This document shows positions 8,422 through 16,991 of a DNA stretch of 64,000 nt, one piece after another. How positions within the stretch are numbered: the stretch's first letter is position 1; each line of letters begins with the position of its first letter. The stretch covers positions 868,001 through 932,000 of the forward strand of contig NZ_CP078145.1 of assembly GCF_019222765.1 (NCBI RefSeq). The letters are read 5' to 3'. A program made the position numbers and the translations under genes. The stretch is from Nocardia iowensis (GTDB lineage Bacteria; Actinomycetota; Actinomycetes; Mycobacteriales; Mycobacteriaceae). The notes under the pieces were generated by a model. The model was not told where the DNA came from. It was given only the letters and a program-made list of their open reading frames with translations, and did no database searches.

Positions 8422-10550
8422 GATCGACCTCCACGGTCGAGCCGCCACGCGGCATCGCCCGGCGGTCGCAGCGGTGCGGCCGGACGTGAATCCTGTTTGT
8501 GCGCGGGGCTTTCGCGGACAGCGGTGGCGTCGGGCACCGCGTCGGCGGCCGGTATCCGTCCGGCCCGCAGGTGCACCGTTCGATCGCACACTGTCGCCAT
8601 GTCCTCGACATCGTGCGAGATGACGATCAACGTCAGCCCGGAATCACGCAGCCGCGCAAGCAGTTCCACGATGTCCGCGCGCCCTTCCGGGTCGAGCCCG
8701 GCCAGCGGCTCGTCCAGCACCACCACCTGCGGGTGGCTGGCCACGATCGCGGCGAGCACCACCCGCTTGGCCTGTCCGCCACTGAGGCTTTCGATGGAGC
8801 GCGCGGCGAGCGAGCGATCCAACCCCACCGCGTCCAGCGCCCGCCCGACCGCGCCGGACCCGGTGGCCCGGCCGCCCCAGTCCGCGATCTCCGCGCCGAC
8901 CGTCTGCTTCTGTAGTTGCAGCCGAGAGTGCTGGAATGCCAACTCGACTCGGCCGATCTGCTGGGTCACCGACTTACCCGCCAGTTCGCACCGGCCGGAA
9001 CTCGGTGCGATCAACCCGGCCATGATCCAGGCGAGCGTGGACTTGCCCGACCCGTTGCCGCCGACAACGAGCAACGCCTCACCGCGCCGCACCGACAGGT
9101 CGACCGAATGCAAAGCCGCTGCCTCCCAGGGAGTTCCGCGATTGTAGGTGTACTGGACGGCGTGCAGCTCGAGGATCGTGTCGCCCATCGGCCTGCGCCG
9201 TGCGTCCCGTACCGGTCGCGGCCAGGCCGGTAACCGCTCGACGGCGCGTCCATCCGCCAGGTGCACCACCCGGCCCGCCGCGGCCGCGTCGGCCTCGTGG
9301 TGAGTGACCAGTACCACGGCCATCGAGTGCCGTTTCGGCAGTGCCGCAAGCAGTTCGACGAGCTCGCGCCGTCCCACCGGATCGATCATCGAGGTGGCCT
9401 CGTCGGCAATGAGCAACGCGGGTTTCCTGGCGAGTGCCGCGGCGACCGCGAGGCGCTGCTGTTGTCCGCCGGACAGGGTCGCGGTTTCCTTGTCGCCCAT
9501 GCCGTCCAAGCCCACTTCACCGAGCAAGGCGTCGACATCGACCTCGGCGGCGAGTTCCGGCGGCAACCCCCACACCACATCGTCGGCGACGAGCACGCCG
9601 AGGGTCTGGCTCTCCGGTCGCTGCAAGACCAGCGCGGTGCCACCGAGATGGCCGAGCCCCGCGGAGCCGGGTCGTTCCACCATTCCCGCGGTCGGCGGCA
9701 GCCCGGCGAGCAGCCGGGTCAGCGTGGACTTTCCCGAGCCGTTGTGCCCGACCACCGCGACGAACTCACCGACATCGACCGTGAGGTCGATATCGCACAG
9801 TGCGTCGCGCACGGCACCGGGATAGCGGAAGCCTGCGCCGCGCAAGGTCACCGGCAACGGCGCGATCGGCCGATCGTCCGGCGGTGCGTCGAGCCGGTCG
9901 TGACCGGGCAGCCAGGCCAGCCGATCCAGCACCGAGCCGAGCACGAACCAGGAGAACAGCGCGGTCACCACCATGCCCGAGGCGACGCCGCCGCCGACCC
10001 AGGCCCACCACCAGCGCAGCACGGAATCGGTGAAATCGGCGGCCGCGCGTCCGAGCGGTTCGAGCTGTTGCTGGCGTGCCGCGAGGTCCTGGATGCCGCG
10101 CGAAAGGTTGCGGATGTTGTCGAACAGCAGATTCCGCCCCGCCGAGAACAACTGCAGCAGCCCGACGGCGAAGCAGGCCCAGGCCAGACCGGCGAGCGTG
10201 GAAAGCCCGAGTACCGCGACGAACCCGCCGCCGCGCCGTTTGGTCGTGCCGATGATGCCCGCGACCGTCGCCGTCGCCAGCAACCCGGTGGTCGGCACCA
10301 GGCCCGCCGCGACAAAGGTGACCAGCGTCGCCGCGATGGCGGCGGTGACCACGGCGCGCAGCCGGTAGCGGTGCGCGATCAAACCCATCGGCACCGCGGC
10401 GACCAGGTTCAGCGCGGCGGCGAACGGAAGCACCGAGCCCAGGGTGACCAACCCGACGGTGGCACCGCCAAGCACCGCGCCGACGGCCAGCTCGATCGGT
10501 CGCAGCGGCCCGTGTTCGGCCGTGCCGTCAGCTATCGGGCGTCCAGTCAC
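8418..10550 (-). CDS. ECF transporter fusion protein: membrane S-like domain plus two ATPases
   Basis: A 710-residue three-part protein, similar in plan to Rv2326c. Residues 1 to about 215 contain several transmembrane helices (S-like component). Two ABC ATPase domains follow: the first has Walker A GHNGSGKST, signature LSGGQQQRL and LLIADEATSM; the second has GGNGSGKST, LSGGQAKRV and VVVLDEPLAG. It would form, with EcfT encoded next, a complete solute-specific ECF importer made from only two polypeptides. The start codon is GTG at 10550; no earlier start makes sense because the frame upstream runs into the monooxygenase gene 46 bases away. The transported vitamin, metal or other solute cannot be told from the sequence. 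Confidence 0.9.
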   Translation of the reverse strand: MTGRPIADGTAEHGPLRPIELAVGAVLGGATVGLVTLGSVLPFAAALNLVAAVPMGLIAHRYRLRAVVTAAIAATLVTFVAAGLVPTTGLLATATVAGIIGTTKRRGGGFVAVLGLSTLAGLAWACFAVGLLQLFSAGRNLLFDNIRNLSRGIQDLAARQQQLEPLGRAAADFTDSVLRWWWAWVGGGVASGMVVTALFSWFVLGSVLDRLAWLPGHDRLDAPPDDRPIAPLPVTLRGAGFRYPGAVRDALCDIDLTVDVGEFVAVVGHNGSGKSTLTRLLAGLPPTAGMVERPGSAGLGHLGGTALVLQRPESQTLGVLVADDVVWGLPPELAAEVDVDALLGEVGLDGMGDKETATLSGGQQQRLAVAAALARKPALLIADEATSMIDPVGRRELVELLAALPKRHSMAVVLVTHHEADAAAAGRVVHLADGRAVERLPAWPRPVRDARRRPMGDTILELHAVQYTYNRGTPWEAAALHSVDLSVRRGEALLVVGGNGSGKSTLAWIMAGLIAPSSGRCELAGKSVTQQIGRVELAFQHSRLQLQKQTVGAEIADWGGRATGSGAVGRALDAVGLDRSLAARSIESLSGGQAKRVVLAAIVASHPQVVVLDEPLAGLDPEGRADIVELLARLRDSGLTLIVISHDVEDMATVCDRTVHLRAGRIPAADAVPDATAVRESPAHKQDSRPAAPLRPPGDAAWRLDRGGRS

Positions 10551-10596
10551 GGCACAAGTCTGCCAGGGCGGTCGGGTCCGGACTCGTCGGTGGGAG

Positions 10597-12063
10597 TCAG
10601 GCGGCGGGGGTCAGCGTGTAGTCGTCGGGATCGAGCTTGCGAATCCGGCGGCGGTAGCTGGCCGGTGAGCCGGGCCAGTTGTTGGTGATGCGGCCCGAGG
10701 CGTTGCGGTACCAGCTGGAGCAGAAGTTCCATGGGGTGCGGCTGAGCCGGTGTTGCAGGGCCGCGTTGAACTGTTCCTCCTGCTCCGCGCGAACCTCGAG
10801 ACAGTGGCCGGGGCGTTCGCCGAGCAGTTCGACGGCCTGCCGGATATAGCGGGCCTGCGATTCGATCATGTAGATGATCGAGCCGACACCCAGATTGGTG
10901 TTCGGGCCGTAGACCAGGAACATATTCGGAAAGTCCGGCACCGCGATGCCGTAGTAGGCGTGGGCGCCCTCGGCCCATGCGTCGGACAGTTTGCGGCCCG
11001 TGCGGCCGTAGATGTTCATCGGCCAGAGGAATTCGGTGCCCTTGAAACCGGTGCCGTAGATGATCACGTCCACCTCGTGCACGGTGCCGTCGGCGGTGCG
11101 CACGCCCTCGGGCAGCACCTCGGTGATCGCGGTGGTCTCGACCCGCACATTCGGTTGCGTCAACGCGGGGTAGTAGTCGTTCGAGAACAGCCCACGTTTG
11201 CAGCCGATCGGATAGTCGGGGGTGAGCTTGGCCCGCAATGCCGGATCGGGCACCTGCTTGCGCAGATGCCGGTCGGCGATCTTCGCCACCAGCCGCGCCA
11301 CGGCCGGGAATTCGACCAGCCCGAGCGACACGAACTCGGCGATCGCCCACCAGCCGAATCGCTCGACCAGCAGCGCGCCGGGCAGCCGGGCGAACACTTT
11401 GTGCTGGATCGGCGAGTAGTCGGTGTCGAACTTGGGGACCACCCAGGCAGGCGTGCGCTGGAACAGGGTGAGCTCGGCGACCTTCGGCTGGATCTCCGGG
11501 ATGTACTGGATGGCGCTGGCACCGGTGCCGATGCAGGCGACGCGCTTGCCGTCGAGGTCGACGTCGTGGTTCCACTCGGCGGAGTGGAATGCCGGACCGG
11601 CGAAGCTGTCGACGCCGGGGATATTCGGCAGCGCGGGCCGCGACAGCTGGCCCACCGCCGAGATCAGGACGTCCACGGTCCTGGCGGTCCCGTCCGCGGT
11701 GCGTACCGTCCAGCGGCCGGACGCGTCGTCGAACTCCGCGTCGGTCACCTCGACGCCGAACCGGATGGCGTCGTAGACGCCATTGCGCTCGGCGACCCCG
11801 CGCAGATAGGCGTGGATGGCGTCGCGCCCGGAGTAGCGCTGCGGCCAGTCCGGTTTCGGCTCGAACGAGAACGAGTACAGCGGGGACGGCACGTCGCAGG
11901 CCGCGCCGGGATAGGTGTTCTCCCGCCACACCCCGCCGAGATCGGCGGCTCGCTCCAGGATGGTGACGTCGTCGAAACCATTGCGGCGCAATTCGATCGC
12001 CATACCGACGCCGCCGAAACCGGCGCCGATGATGAGGACCGATGGCCGGTTACCCGCTGTCAT
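10597..12063 (-). CDS. FAD-dependent Baeyer-Villiger-type monooxygenase
   Basis: A 488-residue flavoprotein monooxygenase. It has the FAD-binding GAGFGGVG at residues 12-19, a second Rossmann motif CIGTGASAIQYIP, the Baeyer-Villiger fingerprint FAGPAFHSAEWNHD, and the conserved VIIYGTGFKGTEF near the middle. Such enzymes use NADPH and O2 to turn ketones into esters or lactones, or to hydroxylate N or S atoms. The start ATG 12063 is preceded by GAGGAG; a much longer open frame upstream is a shadow of the AraC gene. It is divergent from the AraC regulator at 12217, the probable controller, and has a close paralogue at 36119-37597. The substrate is unknown. Confidence 0.92.
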   Translation of the reverse strand: MTAGNRPSVLIIGAGFGGVGMAIELRRNGFDDVTILERAADLGGVWRENTYPGAACDVPSPLYSFSFEPKPDWPQRYSGRDAIHAYLRGVAERNGVYDAIRFGVEVTDAEFDDASGRWTVRTADGTARTVDVLISAVGQLSRPALPNIPGVDSFAGPAFHSAEWNHDVDLDGKRVACIGTGASAIQYIPEIQPKVAELTLFQRTPAWVVPKFDTDYSPIQHKVFARLPGALLVERFGWWAIAEFVSLGLVEFPAVARLVAKIADRHLRKQVPDPALRAKLTPDYPIGCKRGLFSNDYYPALTQPNVRVETTAITEVLPEGVRTADGTVHEVDVIIYGTGFKGTEFLWPMNIYGRTGRKLSDAWAEGAHAYYGIAVPDFPNMFLVYGPNTNLGVGSIIYMIESQARYIRQAVELLGERPGHCLEVRAEQEEQFNAALQHRLSRTPWNFCSSWYRNASGRITNNWPGSPASYRRRIRKLDPDDYTLTPAA

Positions 12064-12148
12064 GTGACACTCCTCACGAGCCCGAAGATAAGTCCACTCT
12101 AGGGGGCGGACGTTCGTTCGATCGAGAAATTCGGCCATAGGCTTTGCG

Positions 12149-12204
12149 AGCGCGGATGCGCGAGGCCGCTTGGAGCGCTTGCAAGCGCGGATGCGCGAGG
12201 CCGC
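12149..12204. promoter_or_regulatory. Duplicated 21-bp element flanking a 14-bp palindrome
   Basis: The 21-base element starting AGCGCGGATGCGCG occurs twice in direct orientation, at 12149-12169 and 12184-12204, 35 bases apart. Between and overlapping them lies the perfect palindrome GCGCTTGCAAGCGC (12175-12188). This sits in the 153-base gap between the monooxygenase and araC-family genes, ending 12 bases before the regulator start, and is a good candidate operator for the AraC regulator. Confidence 0.55.
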
Positions 12205-12216
12205 ATACTGTCCGCT

Positions 12217-13275
12217 GTGCAGCGGGTGCAGGATCCGGGAATCCGCGACTGGAACTTTCCGCGCGGGATAGCCAGCGTGGCGCTGATGGTCGGCTACGCG
12301 GCCGAGCACGGCGTGCCCGCTGGCCGGATGCTCGCCGGAACCGGGTTGACCGAGCCGTTGCTGCGTGACCCGGACGCCCAGATCGACGCGCACATCGAAC
12401 TCGCGGTGATTCGTAATCTGGTTCGCGAACTCGCCGACCGTCCCGCGCTCGGCGTGGAGATCGGTCGCCGCTATCGGATCACCACCTTCGGCATCTTCGG
12501 GTTCGCCTGCGTCAGCAGCCCGACCCTCGGCGAGGCGATCTCGTTCGCGCTGCGATATCTGGAGTTGAGTTTCACCTTCTGCCTGCCGGTCGCCGAGTGG
12601 CGCGAGGGGGAGTTCGTCGCCTGGGTGCACGACGAGCTGATCCCGGCCGATGTGCGGCAGTTCCTGGTCGAACGGGATGTCACCGCCATGCATCAGGTGA
12701 TGAGTGATCTCCTCGGCAGGCAGCTGCCGCTCGCCAGGGCCGAATTCCGTTTTCCGGAACCGGCATACGCCGATCGGATCGAGGAGGTCACGGTGGTGCG
12801 CCCGCGCTTCGGGCAGCCGCGCAACCTGTTCGCCATCGACCCGGCGGTACTGGATCAGCCGCTCCCGCAGGCGAACGAACAGACCTGGGCGATGTGCCTG
12901 GCCCAGTGCCGGGATCTGGTGCACCGCCGCCGTGCCCGCACCGGCATCGCCGCCGAGGTGCGCGAACTCCTGGTGCCCGGCGGCGCCGACGGATTCACCG
13001 TGCCGCCCGGAATCGACTCTGTCGCACGTGATCTCAATATGAGCACGCGCACGCTGCGCCGTCACCTCGATGCCGCGGGTACCAGCTACCGTGCGTTACT
13101 CGACGAGGTGCGTCGCGCACTGGCCGAGGAAATGCTTACCGCCACACCGCTTTCGGTGAGCGACGTCGCGATCCGGCTCGGTTACGCGGAATCCTCGACG
13201 TTCATCTACGCGTTCAAGCGCTGGACCGGTGCGACGCCCGCCGCCTATCGCCGCGAACGAGCCGTGCGGCGCTGA
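12217..13275 (+). CDS. AraC-family transcriptional regulator
   Basis: A 352-residue regulator. Residues of about 25-215 match the Arabinose_bd ligand-sensing domain typical of actinobacterial AraC proteins (…YRITTFGIFGFACVSSPTLG). The C-terminal roughly 100 residues contain the double helix-turn-helix of AraC (VARDLNMSTRTLRRHL and SVSDVAIRLGYAESSTFIYA followed by FKRWTGATPAAYR). It presumably activates the divergent monooxygenase gene in response to a substrate-related ligand, and a repeated element lies between them. The start codon is GTG 12217. The gene is convergent with the catalase-like gene (15 bases between stops). Confidence 0.92.
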   Translation: MQRVQDPGIRDWNFPRGIASVALMVGYAAEHGVPAGRMLAGTGLTEPLLRDPDAQIDAHIELAVIRNLVRELADRPALGVEIGRRYRITTFGIFGFACVSSPTLGEAISFALRYLELSFTFCLPVAEWREGEFVAWVHDELIPADVRQFLVERDVTAMHQVMSDLLGRQLPLARAEFRFPEPAYADRIEEVTVVRPRFGQPRNLFAIDPAVLDQPLPQANEQTWAMCLAQCRDLVHRRRARTGIAAEVRELLVPGGADGFTVPPGIDSVARDLNMSTRTLRRHLDAAGTSYRALLDEVRRALAEEMLTATPLSVSDVAIRLGYAESSTFIYAFKRWTGATPAAYRRERAVRR

Positions 13276-13290
13276 CAACGGTCGCTCGGG

Positions 13291-13968
13291 TCAGCCGCCC
13301 TCGCCGCGGCCGCTTCTGCTGCCCGCGTAGGCGAATTCACGGACCCGGCCGACAACCTTCGGCAGCAACTCCACCCCGTCCGGGTGATTGAGCATCGGAT
13401 CGAAGTAGTCCGTCCGGTGTTCGCTGGATTCCGAGAGCCGCAGGGTCAGTTCGGCGAGCCGCACCGGTGGCCCGGTGACCCCGCTCGCCGACAGCTCGAA
13501 CGAGACCGGATGCTCCTGTAGATGCTCGTTCATCGCCGCCAGGGATGCGGAGGTGGGCTGGCCGGTGTCGGGTTCGGCGAACAACCACCTCGGCCCGGAC
13601 TTTCCGATCCGGTACGGCATCAGGCTGCCGTACTCGGCTCGGACCCAGCCGCGGGCGGGGGTGATCAGGAACCGGCTCAGCAGTCCGCGACCGGTGGTCG
13701 CCAGCGCGAAATCCCACGGTTCGTCATGGCGATCGAGCACCCGGAAGGCGAAACCGAGCACATCGGGCAGGCCGCCCGGCGTGCCGGTTCCCTTCGACAG
13801 GCGCGCGATGACGGCGCGTTCACCGGTGCCGAACAGGTGCTCGAACTCGCTTTCGGCGTGCAAGCGGCCGGATAGGTGCACGCCGTCGGGATGAAAGACC
13901 CTGGCATGCCGCAGCCTGGCCCCGGCGGAGAACGCGGTGCGAACTGCTGACGCGGCTAGATCGGTCAT
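13291..13968 (-). CDS. Catalase-superfamily-like protein, often labelled phosphodiesterase
   Basis: A 225-residue protein with ARVFHPDGVHLSGRL, RLSKGTGTPGGLPDVLGFAF and a central ALATTGRGLLSRF region. The pattern recalls a shortened catalase core (catalases read 'H-x-K-G...RFS...' then 'D-x-x-G-x-A-x-K-F'), but the length is well under that of a catalase and no proximal Tyr heme ligand motif is evident. Mycobacterial relatives are, from memory, labelled phosphodiesterase without firm evidence. The gene lies upstream of nothing on its own strand for 300 bases and just downstream of a true metallophosphoesterase gene (85-base gap). It has a GAAGGA ribosome-binding site. Function is unknown; the family call is moderate. 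Confidence 0.6.
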   Translation of the reverse strand: MTDLAASAVRTAFSAGARLRHARVFHPDGVHLSGRLHAESEFEHLFGTGERAVIARLSKGTGTPGGLPDVLGFAFRVLDRHDEPWDFALATTGRGLLSRFLITPARGWVRAEYGSLMPYRIGKSGPRWLFAEPDTGQPTSASLAAMNEHLQEHPVSFELSASGVTGPPVRLAELTLRLSESSEHRTDYFDPMLNHPDGVELLPKVVGRVREFAYAGSRSGRGEGG

Positions 13969-14053
13969 CGGAGTTCCTTCGCATCGAGGGGAACCGTCAC
14001 CCCTCGACTGCCCCGGCCCGGTGTGGATAAACGGCCGCTCGCGCGCCGACAGG

Positions 14054-14833
14054 TCAGTTCGGCGGAATGCCGAGCCAGCCGCTCATCGGCACGCTGCGGA
14101 AATGCGTTGTCAGGCTGTGCTTCTCATCGATCAAGTGCAACGCGACGGCGGGATCTGGGGCGTAATCCATCACGTGGTCGGGCAGGTCGAGTTCCCACGC
14201 GCCGCCGAGAACCGACGCGGTACTCGGCGCGACCAGCAAGGGACGCCCCGCGAAGGTCGTCGTCGCGGGGGAGTGTGCGTGCCCAGTGAGCACTGCGACA
14301 ATGCGCTGGTCGCTGGAGACCAGTTCGGCGAGCTTCTCCGGCTCCTGTAGTGCGATCTCGTCGACTACCGGGCTGAACAGGTGCGCCGGCGGATGATGCA
14401 GCGCGAGCAGCACCGGTTTGTCGGCCGGTGCCGTGGCGAGCACGCCGTGCAGCCAGGTATAGGTTTCGTCGGCGAGCCGCCCGCTCGGCTCACCGGGAAT
14501 GCTCGAATCCAGCAGGGCGACGGTCAGATCGCCGACCCGGTGGGCGTGGTTGATCGGTGCGGTCGAGGCGGCTTCACCGAGCAGCGTGCTGCGGAACGCG
14601 GCGCGGTCGTCATGATTGCCGGGGATGGCGTACACCGGGATGTCGACGTCGAAGGCGAGCCGGGCCTCGGCGTACTGCTCCGGCTTGCCGGAATCGGTGA
14701 CGTCACCGGTCACCAGGATCGCGTCCGGCTTGTGCCGCAGGCCGGCCAGAAACGCCATGACCTGCTCGACTCGTTCGGCGTTGCGGGCGCCGAGATCGAA
14801 ATGTGTGTCGCTGACCTGAGCCACCAGGATCAT
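14054..14833 (-). CDS. Class III cyclic-nucleotide phosphodiesterase / metallophosphoesterase (CpdA/Rv0805-like)
   Basis: A 259-residue calcineurin-like phosphoesterase with all five metal-binding motifs in order: VSDTHFD, VTGDVTDSG, PGNHDD, LALHHPP and LTGHAHS. The spacing and length fit the CpdA/Rv0805 group that hydrolyses cAMP and other phosphodiesters in the cytoplasm or at the membrane. An adenylate cyclase gene lies about 2 kb away (16992-17999), so a role in cAMP turnover is plausible, though the genes are not in one operon. The start ATG 14833 has only a weak ribosome-binding site (GAGAAAG). Confidence 0.9.
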   Translation of the reverse strand: MILVAQVSDTHFDLGARNAERVEQVMAFLAGLRHKPDAILVTGDVTDSGKPEQYAEARLAFDVDIPVYAIPGNHDDRAAFRSTLLGEAASTAPINHAHRVGDLTVALLDSSIPGEPSGRLADETYTWLHGVLATAPADKPVLLALHHPPAHLFSPVVDEIALQEPEKLAELVSSDQRIVAVLTGHAHSPATTTFAGRPLLVAPSTASVLGGAWELDLPDHVMDYAPDPAVALHLIDEKHSLTTHFRSVPMSGWLGIPPN

Positions 14834-14985
14834 CGGCGTTCGCTTTCTCTGTGGGATCGCTCCGTTGCGTCAGAGTGTGCCCGCCTCCCGTGCGCGGCAC
14901 CTGATAAGGCTAGTTGACCTGGGCGTTACGCGTCGCCATGAGGCTCACCACCAGCGAAAACCTGCACACTGGTCTGTGTTTACGG

Positions 14986-15423
14986 TCACTGGGCCTGTTC
15001 GCCGACGAGCTCGGACAAGGTCTGCAACGACCGCAGAAAGGCGCGCCGGTCCGCCGGGGGCAGTTGGGCGAGCAGGCGGTCCTCCTGTTCCTGGATGTCG
15101 CGCTGTGTGCGATCGCGCAGGCTCCGTCCGGCCTGTGTCACCGACACCAGGTTGACCCGGCGGTCCGCCGGGTCGGGTTCGCGCCGGATCAGCCCGCGTT
15201 GCTGCAGCTCATCCAGTACGCCGATGATGCGGGTCTTGTCCGCGCCGATCGCCTTGGCCAGTGCCGCCTGCGTGTACACCGGCTCCTTGCCGAGGCCGAG
15301 CAGCACGGAGTAGCCCCACATCGACAGCCCATGTCGTTCGAGCACGGGCAGTTCCGCCGCCATCAGCGCCCGGATGAGCGGCGCGATCATCGCGGCGAGA
15401 TCGGGACGACGAGCTTCCGGCAT
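14986..15423 (-). CDS. MarR-family transcriptional regulator
   Basis: A 145-residue winged-helix repressor. The DNA-binding part reads YTQAALAKAIGADKTRIIGV and continues LDELQQRGLIRREPDPADRR, the MarR helix-turn-helix and wing, followed by a C-terminal dimerisation helix rich in charged residues. It is divergent from the DinB-fold gene at 15514, and a 6-10-6 inverted repeat lies between their starts, so it probably represses both genes until a small aromatic ligand binds. I placed the start at ATG 15423 because the longer open frame upstream is a shadow of the neighbouring gene and crosses the putative operator. Confidence 0.88.
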   Translation of the reverse strand: MPEARRPDLAAMIAPLIRALMAAELPVLERHGLSMWGYSVLLGLGKEPVYTQAALAKAIGADKTRIIGVLDELQQRGLIRREPDPADRRVNLVSVTQAGRSLRDRTQRDIQEQEDRLLAQLPPADRRAFLRSLQTLSELVGEQAQ

Positions 15424-15435
15424 GGATAGAAAATA

Positions 15436-15457
15436 CTGCTTGATAGATGATAAGCAG
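15436..15457. promoter_or_regulatory. Probable MarR operator (inverted repeat)
   Basis: CTGCTT (15436-15441) and AAGCAG (15452-15457) form a perfect inverted repeat with a 10-base spacer, in an AT-rich patch 13 bases upstream of the MarR start and 57 bases upstream of the divergent gene. Position and symmetry suit autorepression. Confidence 0.55.
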
Positions 15458-15513
15458 GCGCATACGATAAGCGCGTACACATCATTTCGCGATCGAGCAG
15501 AGAGAAGCCATTG

Positions 15514-16158
15514 ATGGCCACTGAATCGGATACCGGCGCGGAACTGCGCACCTTCGACGCGGTGATGAGCGCCGTCGACCTCGTCGCGTTGAACGCGCAG
15601 GCCGTGCGAACGAGCATCGACCTGGTGGACCACGCCACCAACGCGGATCTGAGCAAGCCGACGCCATGCGCCGATTGGACGCTGCACGGACTGCTGACCC
15701 ACATGATCGCCCAGCACTACGGATTCGCCGCGGCTTCTCGTGGCGACGGCAATCCCGACCTGTGGAAATCACGCCCGTTGGGTGCGGACCCGGTGCGGAG
15801 TTATCGCGACGCCGCCGAGCACGTCATCGCGGCGTTCGCCGAGCCGGGCGTGCTCGACCGGAAGTTTCCGCTGCCGGAGTTCAGCACCGACTTCCAGTTC
15901 TCCGGGACGCAGGCGTTGAGCTTCCACTTCATCGACTACGTCGTGCATTCCTGGGATGTGGCAAAGACTTTGGGACTGGCGGTGCACTTCGACGCGGAAC
16001 TGCTCGACGCGGCGTTGCCGGTGGCACAAATCGTCCCAGGCGGTGATACCCGAGTCGCCCCCGGTGCCGCGTTCGGTCCGGTGGTGCCGTCGTCCAGCAC
16101 GGATCGGCTCGACCAGATCGTCGCGATGCTCGGCCGGTCACCGGAGTGGCCACGCTGA
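15514..16158 (+). CDS. TIGR03086-type DinB / maleylpyruvate-isomerase-fold protein
   Basis: A 214-residue protein of the mycothiol-dependent maleylpyruvate isomerase/DinB four-helix fold, TIGR03086 subgroup. The typical signature is PTPCADWTLHGLLTHMIAQH, which includes the first metal-ligand His, followed by a second His region near FHFIDYVVHSWDVAKTLG. The family binds a divalent metal and is thought to act in mycothiol-linked detoxification; the exact reaction is unknown here. It starts at ATG 15514 with GAGAGAAG upstream (a TTG at 15511 is less likely). The stop codon directly abuts the stop of the convergent pseudouridine synthase gene. Control by the divergent MarR is likely. Confidence 0.82.
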   Translation: MATESDTGAELRTFDAVMSAVDLVALNAQAVRTSIDLVDHATNADLSKPTPCADWTLHGLLTHMIAQHYGFAAASRGDGNPDLWKSRPLGADPVRSYRDAAEHVIAAFAEPGVLDRKFPLPEFSTDFQFSGTQALSFHFIDYVVHSWDVAKTLGLAVHFDAELLDAALPVAQIVPGGDTRVAPGAAFGPVVPSSSTDRLDQIVAMLGRSPEWPR

Positions 16159-16938
16159 CTAGTCGATCCGGCGGAGCAATTCGTCGGCTCGGTGCAGCAT
16201 CTCGCCGGGTTCGTGCGGCTCGGGCTGGATCGGCCGCCAGAACGCCGCGTCGGGTGTCGCCTCGACGGCGAGCTCGGGTGGGGTGCGCCAGTCCGCGGCC
16301 AGGCCGAGTCGCCACGAATGCAGGTATGTTCGCTCGGCCGCGCCGGTCTTGTCGAAGAGCGGGTCGCCGACGATGGGATGGCCGATCCAGGCCAGCTGCA
16401 CGCGAATCTGGTGGCGGCGGCCGGTGATCGGGCGCAATACCAGCACCGCGTGCTCGGCGCGGCGGAGCACCGTCGCGAACTCGGTGCGGGACGGGTAGTT
16501 CTTGGTGGCGAGCAGATCGACGTCCTCGACGAACCAGCGGTCCCCTTCGCGGCGAATACTCTCCCGGGGGGCCGCGATGCGCACGCGATTCTTGCGTCCG
16601 ACGCTGAGCGGCAGGTCGAGCACACCGGTATCGGGCAGTTCGGCCGACGCGACGACCGCGAGGTAGGCCTTTTCCGCGGTCTGTTTGTTGAACTGCCTGG
16701 TCAGCTGGCCGTGCGCGGCGAGTTCCTTGGCGAACAGCACCAGCCCGGAGGTCACCTTGTCGATCCGGTGCACCGGGTAGAGCGTCTCGCCCGCCGCGGC
16801 CGCCAGTTCGACGAGATCGGTGTCGTGCCGCTCACCGGTCACGGAGATGCCCGCGGGCTTGTGCAACGCCAGAATCGCGTCGTCCTCCTCGACGAGGAAC
16901 CGTGCGCGCAACTCCGACCAGTCCATTTCCACTGGCAC
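16159..16938 (-). CDS. RluA-family pseudouridine synthase
   Basis: A 259-residue RNA-modifying enzyme. The catalytic motif is YPVHRIDKVTSGLVLFAK, with the invariant Asp of HRID, followed by the conserved KAYLAVV strand and the C-terminal PITGRRHQIRVQLAWIGHPI. These enzymes isomerise uridine to pseudouridine in rRNA or tRNA. There is no separate N-terminal S4 domain, so it is a short RluA-type member and the RNA target cannot be named. The start is GTG 16938; an in-frame ATG at 16926 (MDWSEL) is an equally possible start, since neither has a strong ribosome-binding site. Confidence 0.9.
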   Translation of the reverse strand: MPVEMDWSELRARFLVEEDDAILALHKPAGISVTGERHDTDLVELAAAAGETLYPVHRIDKVTSGLVLFAKELAAHGQLTRQFNKQTAEKAYLAVVASAELPDTGVLDLPLSVGRKNRVRIAAPRESIRREGDRWFVEDVDLLATKNYPSRTEFATVLRRAEHAVLVLRPITGRRHQIRVQLAWIGHPIVGDPLFDKTGAAERTYLHSWRLGLAADWRTPPELAVEATPDAAFWRPIQPEPHEPGEMLHRADELLRRID

Positions 16939-16991
16939 GAGCTTAGGGCGAGCTATCGGCCGAGTTCGATCGCGGTGCCCGGCGGGGTGGC

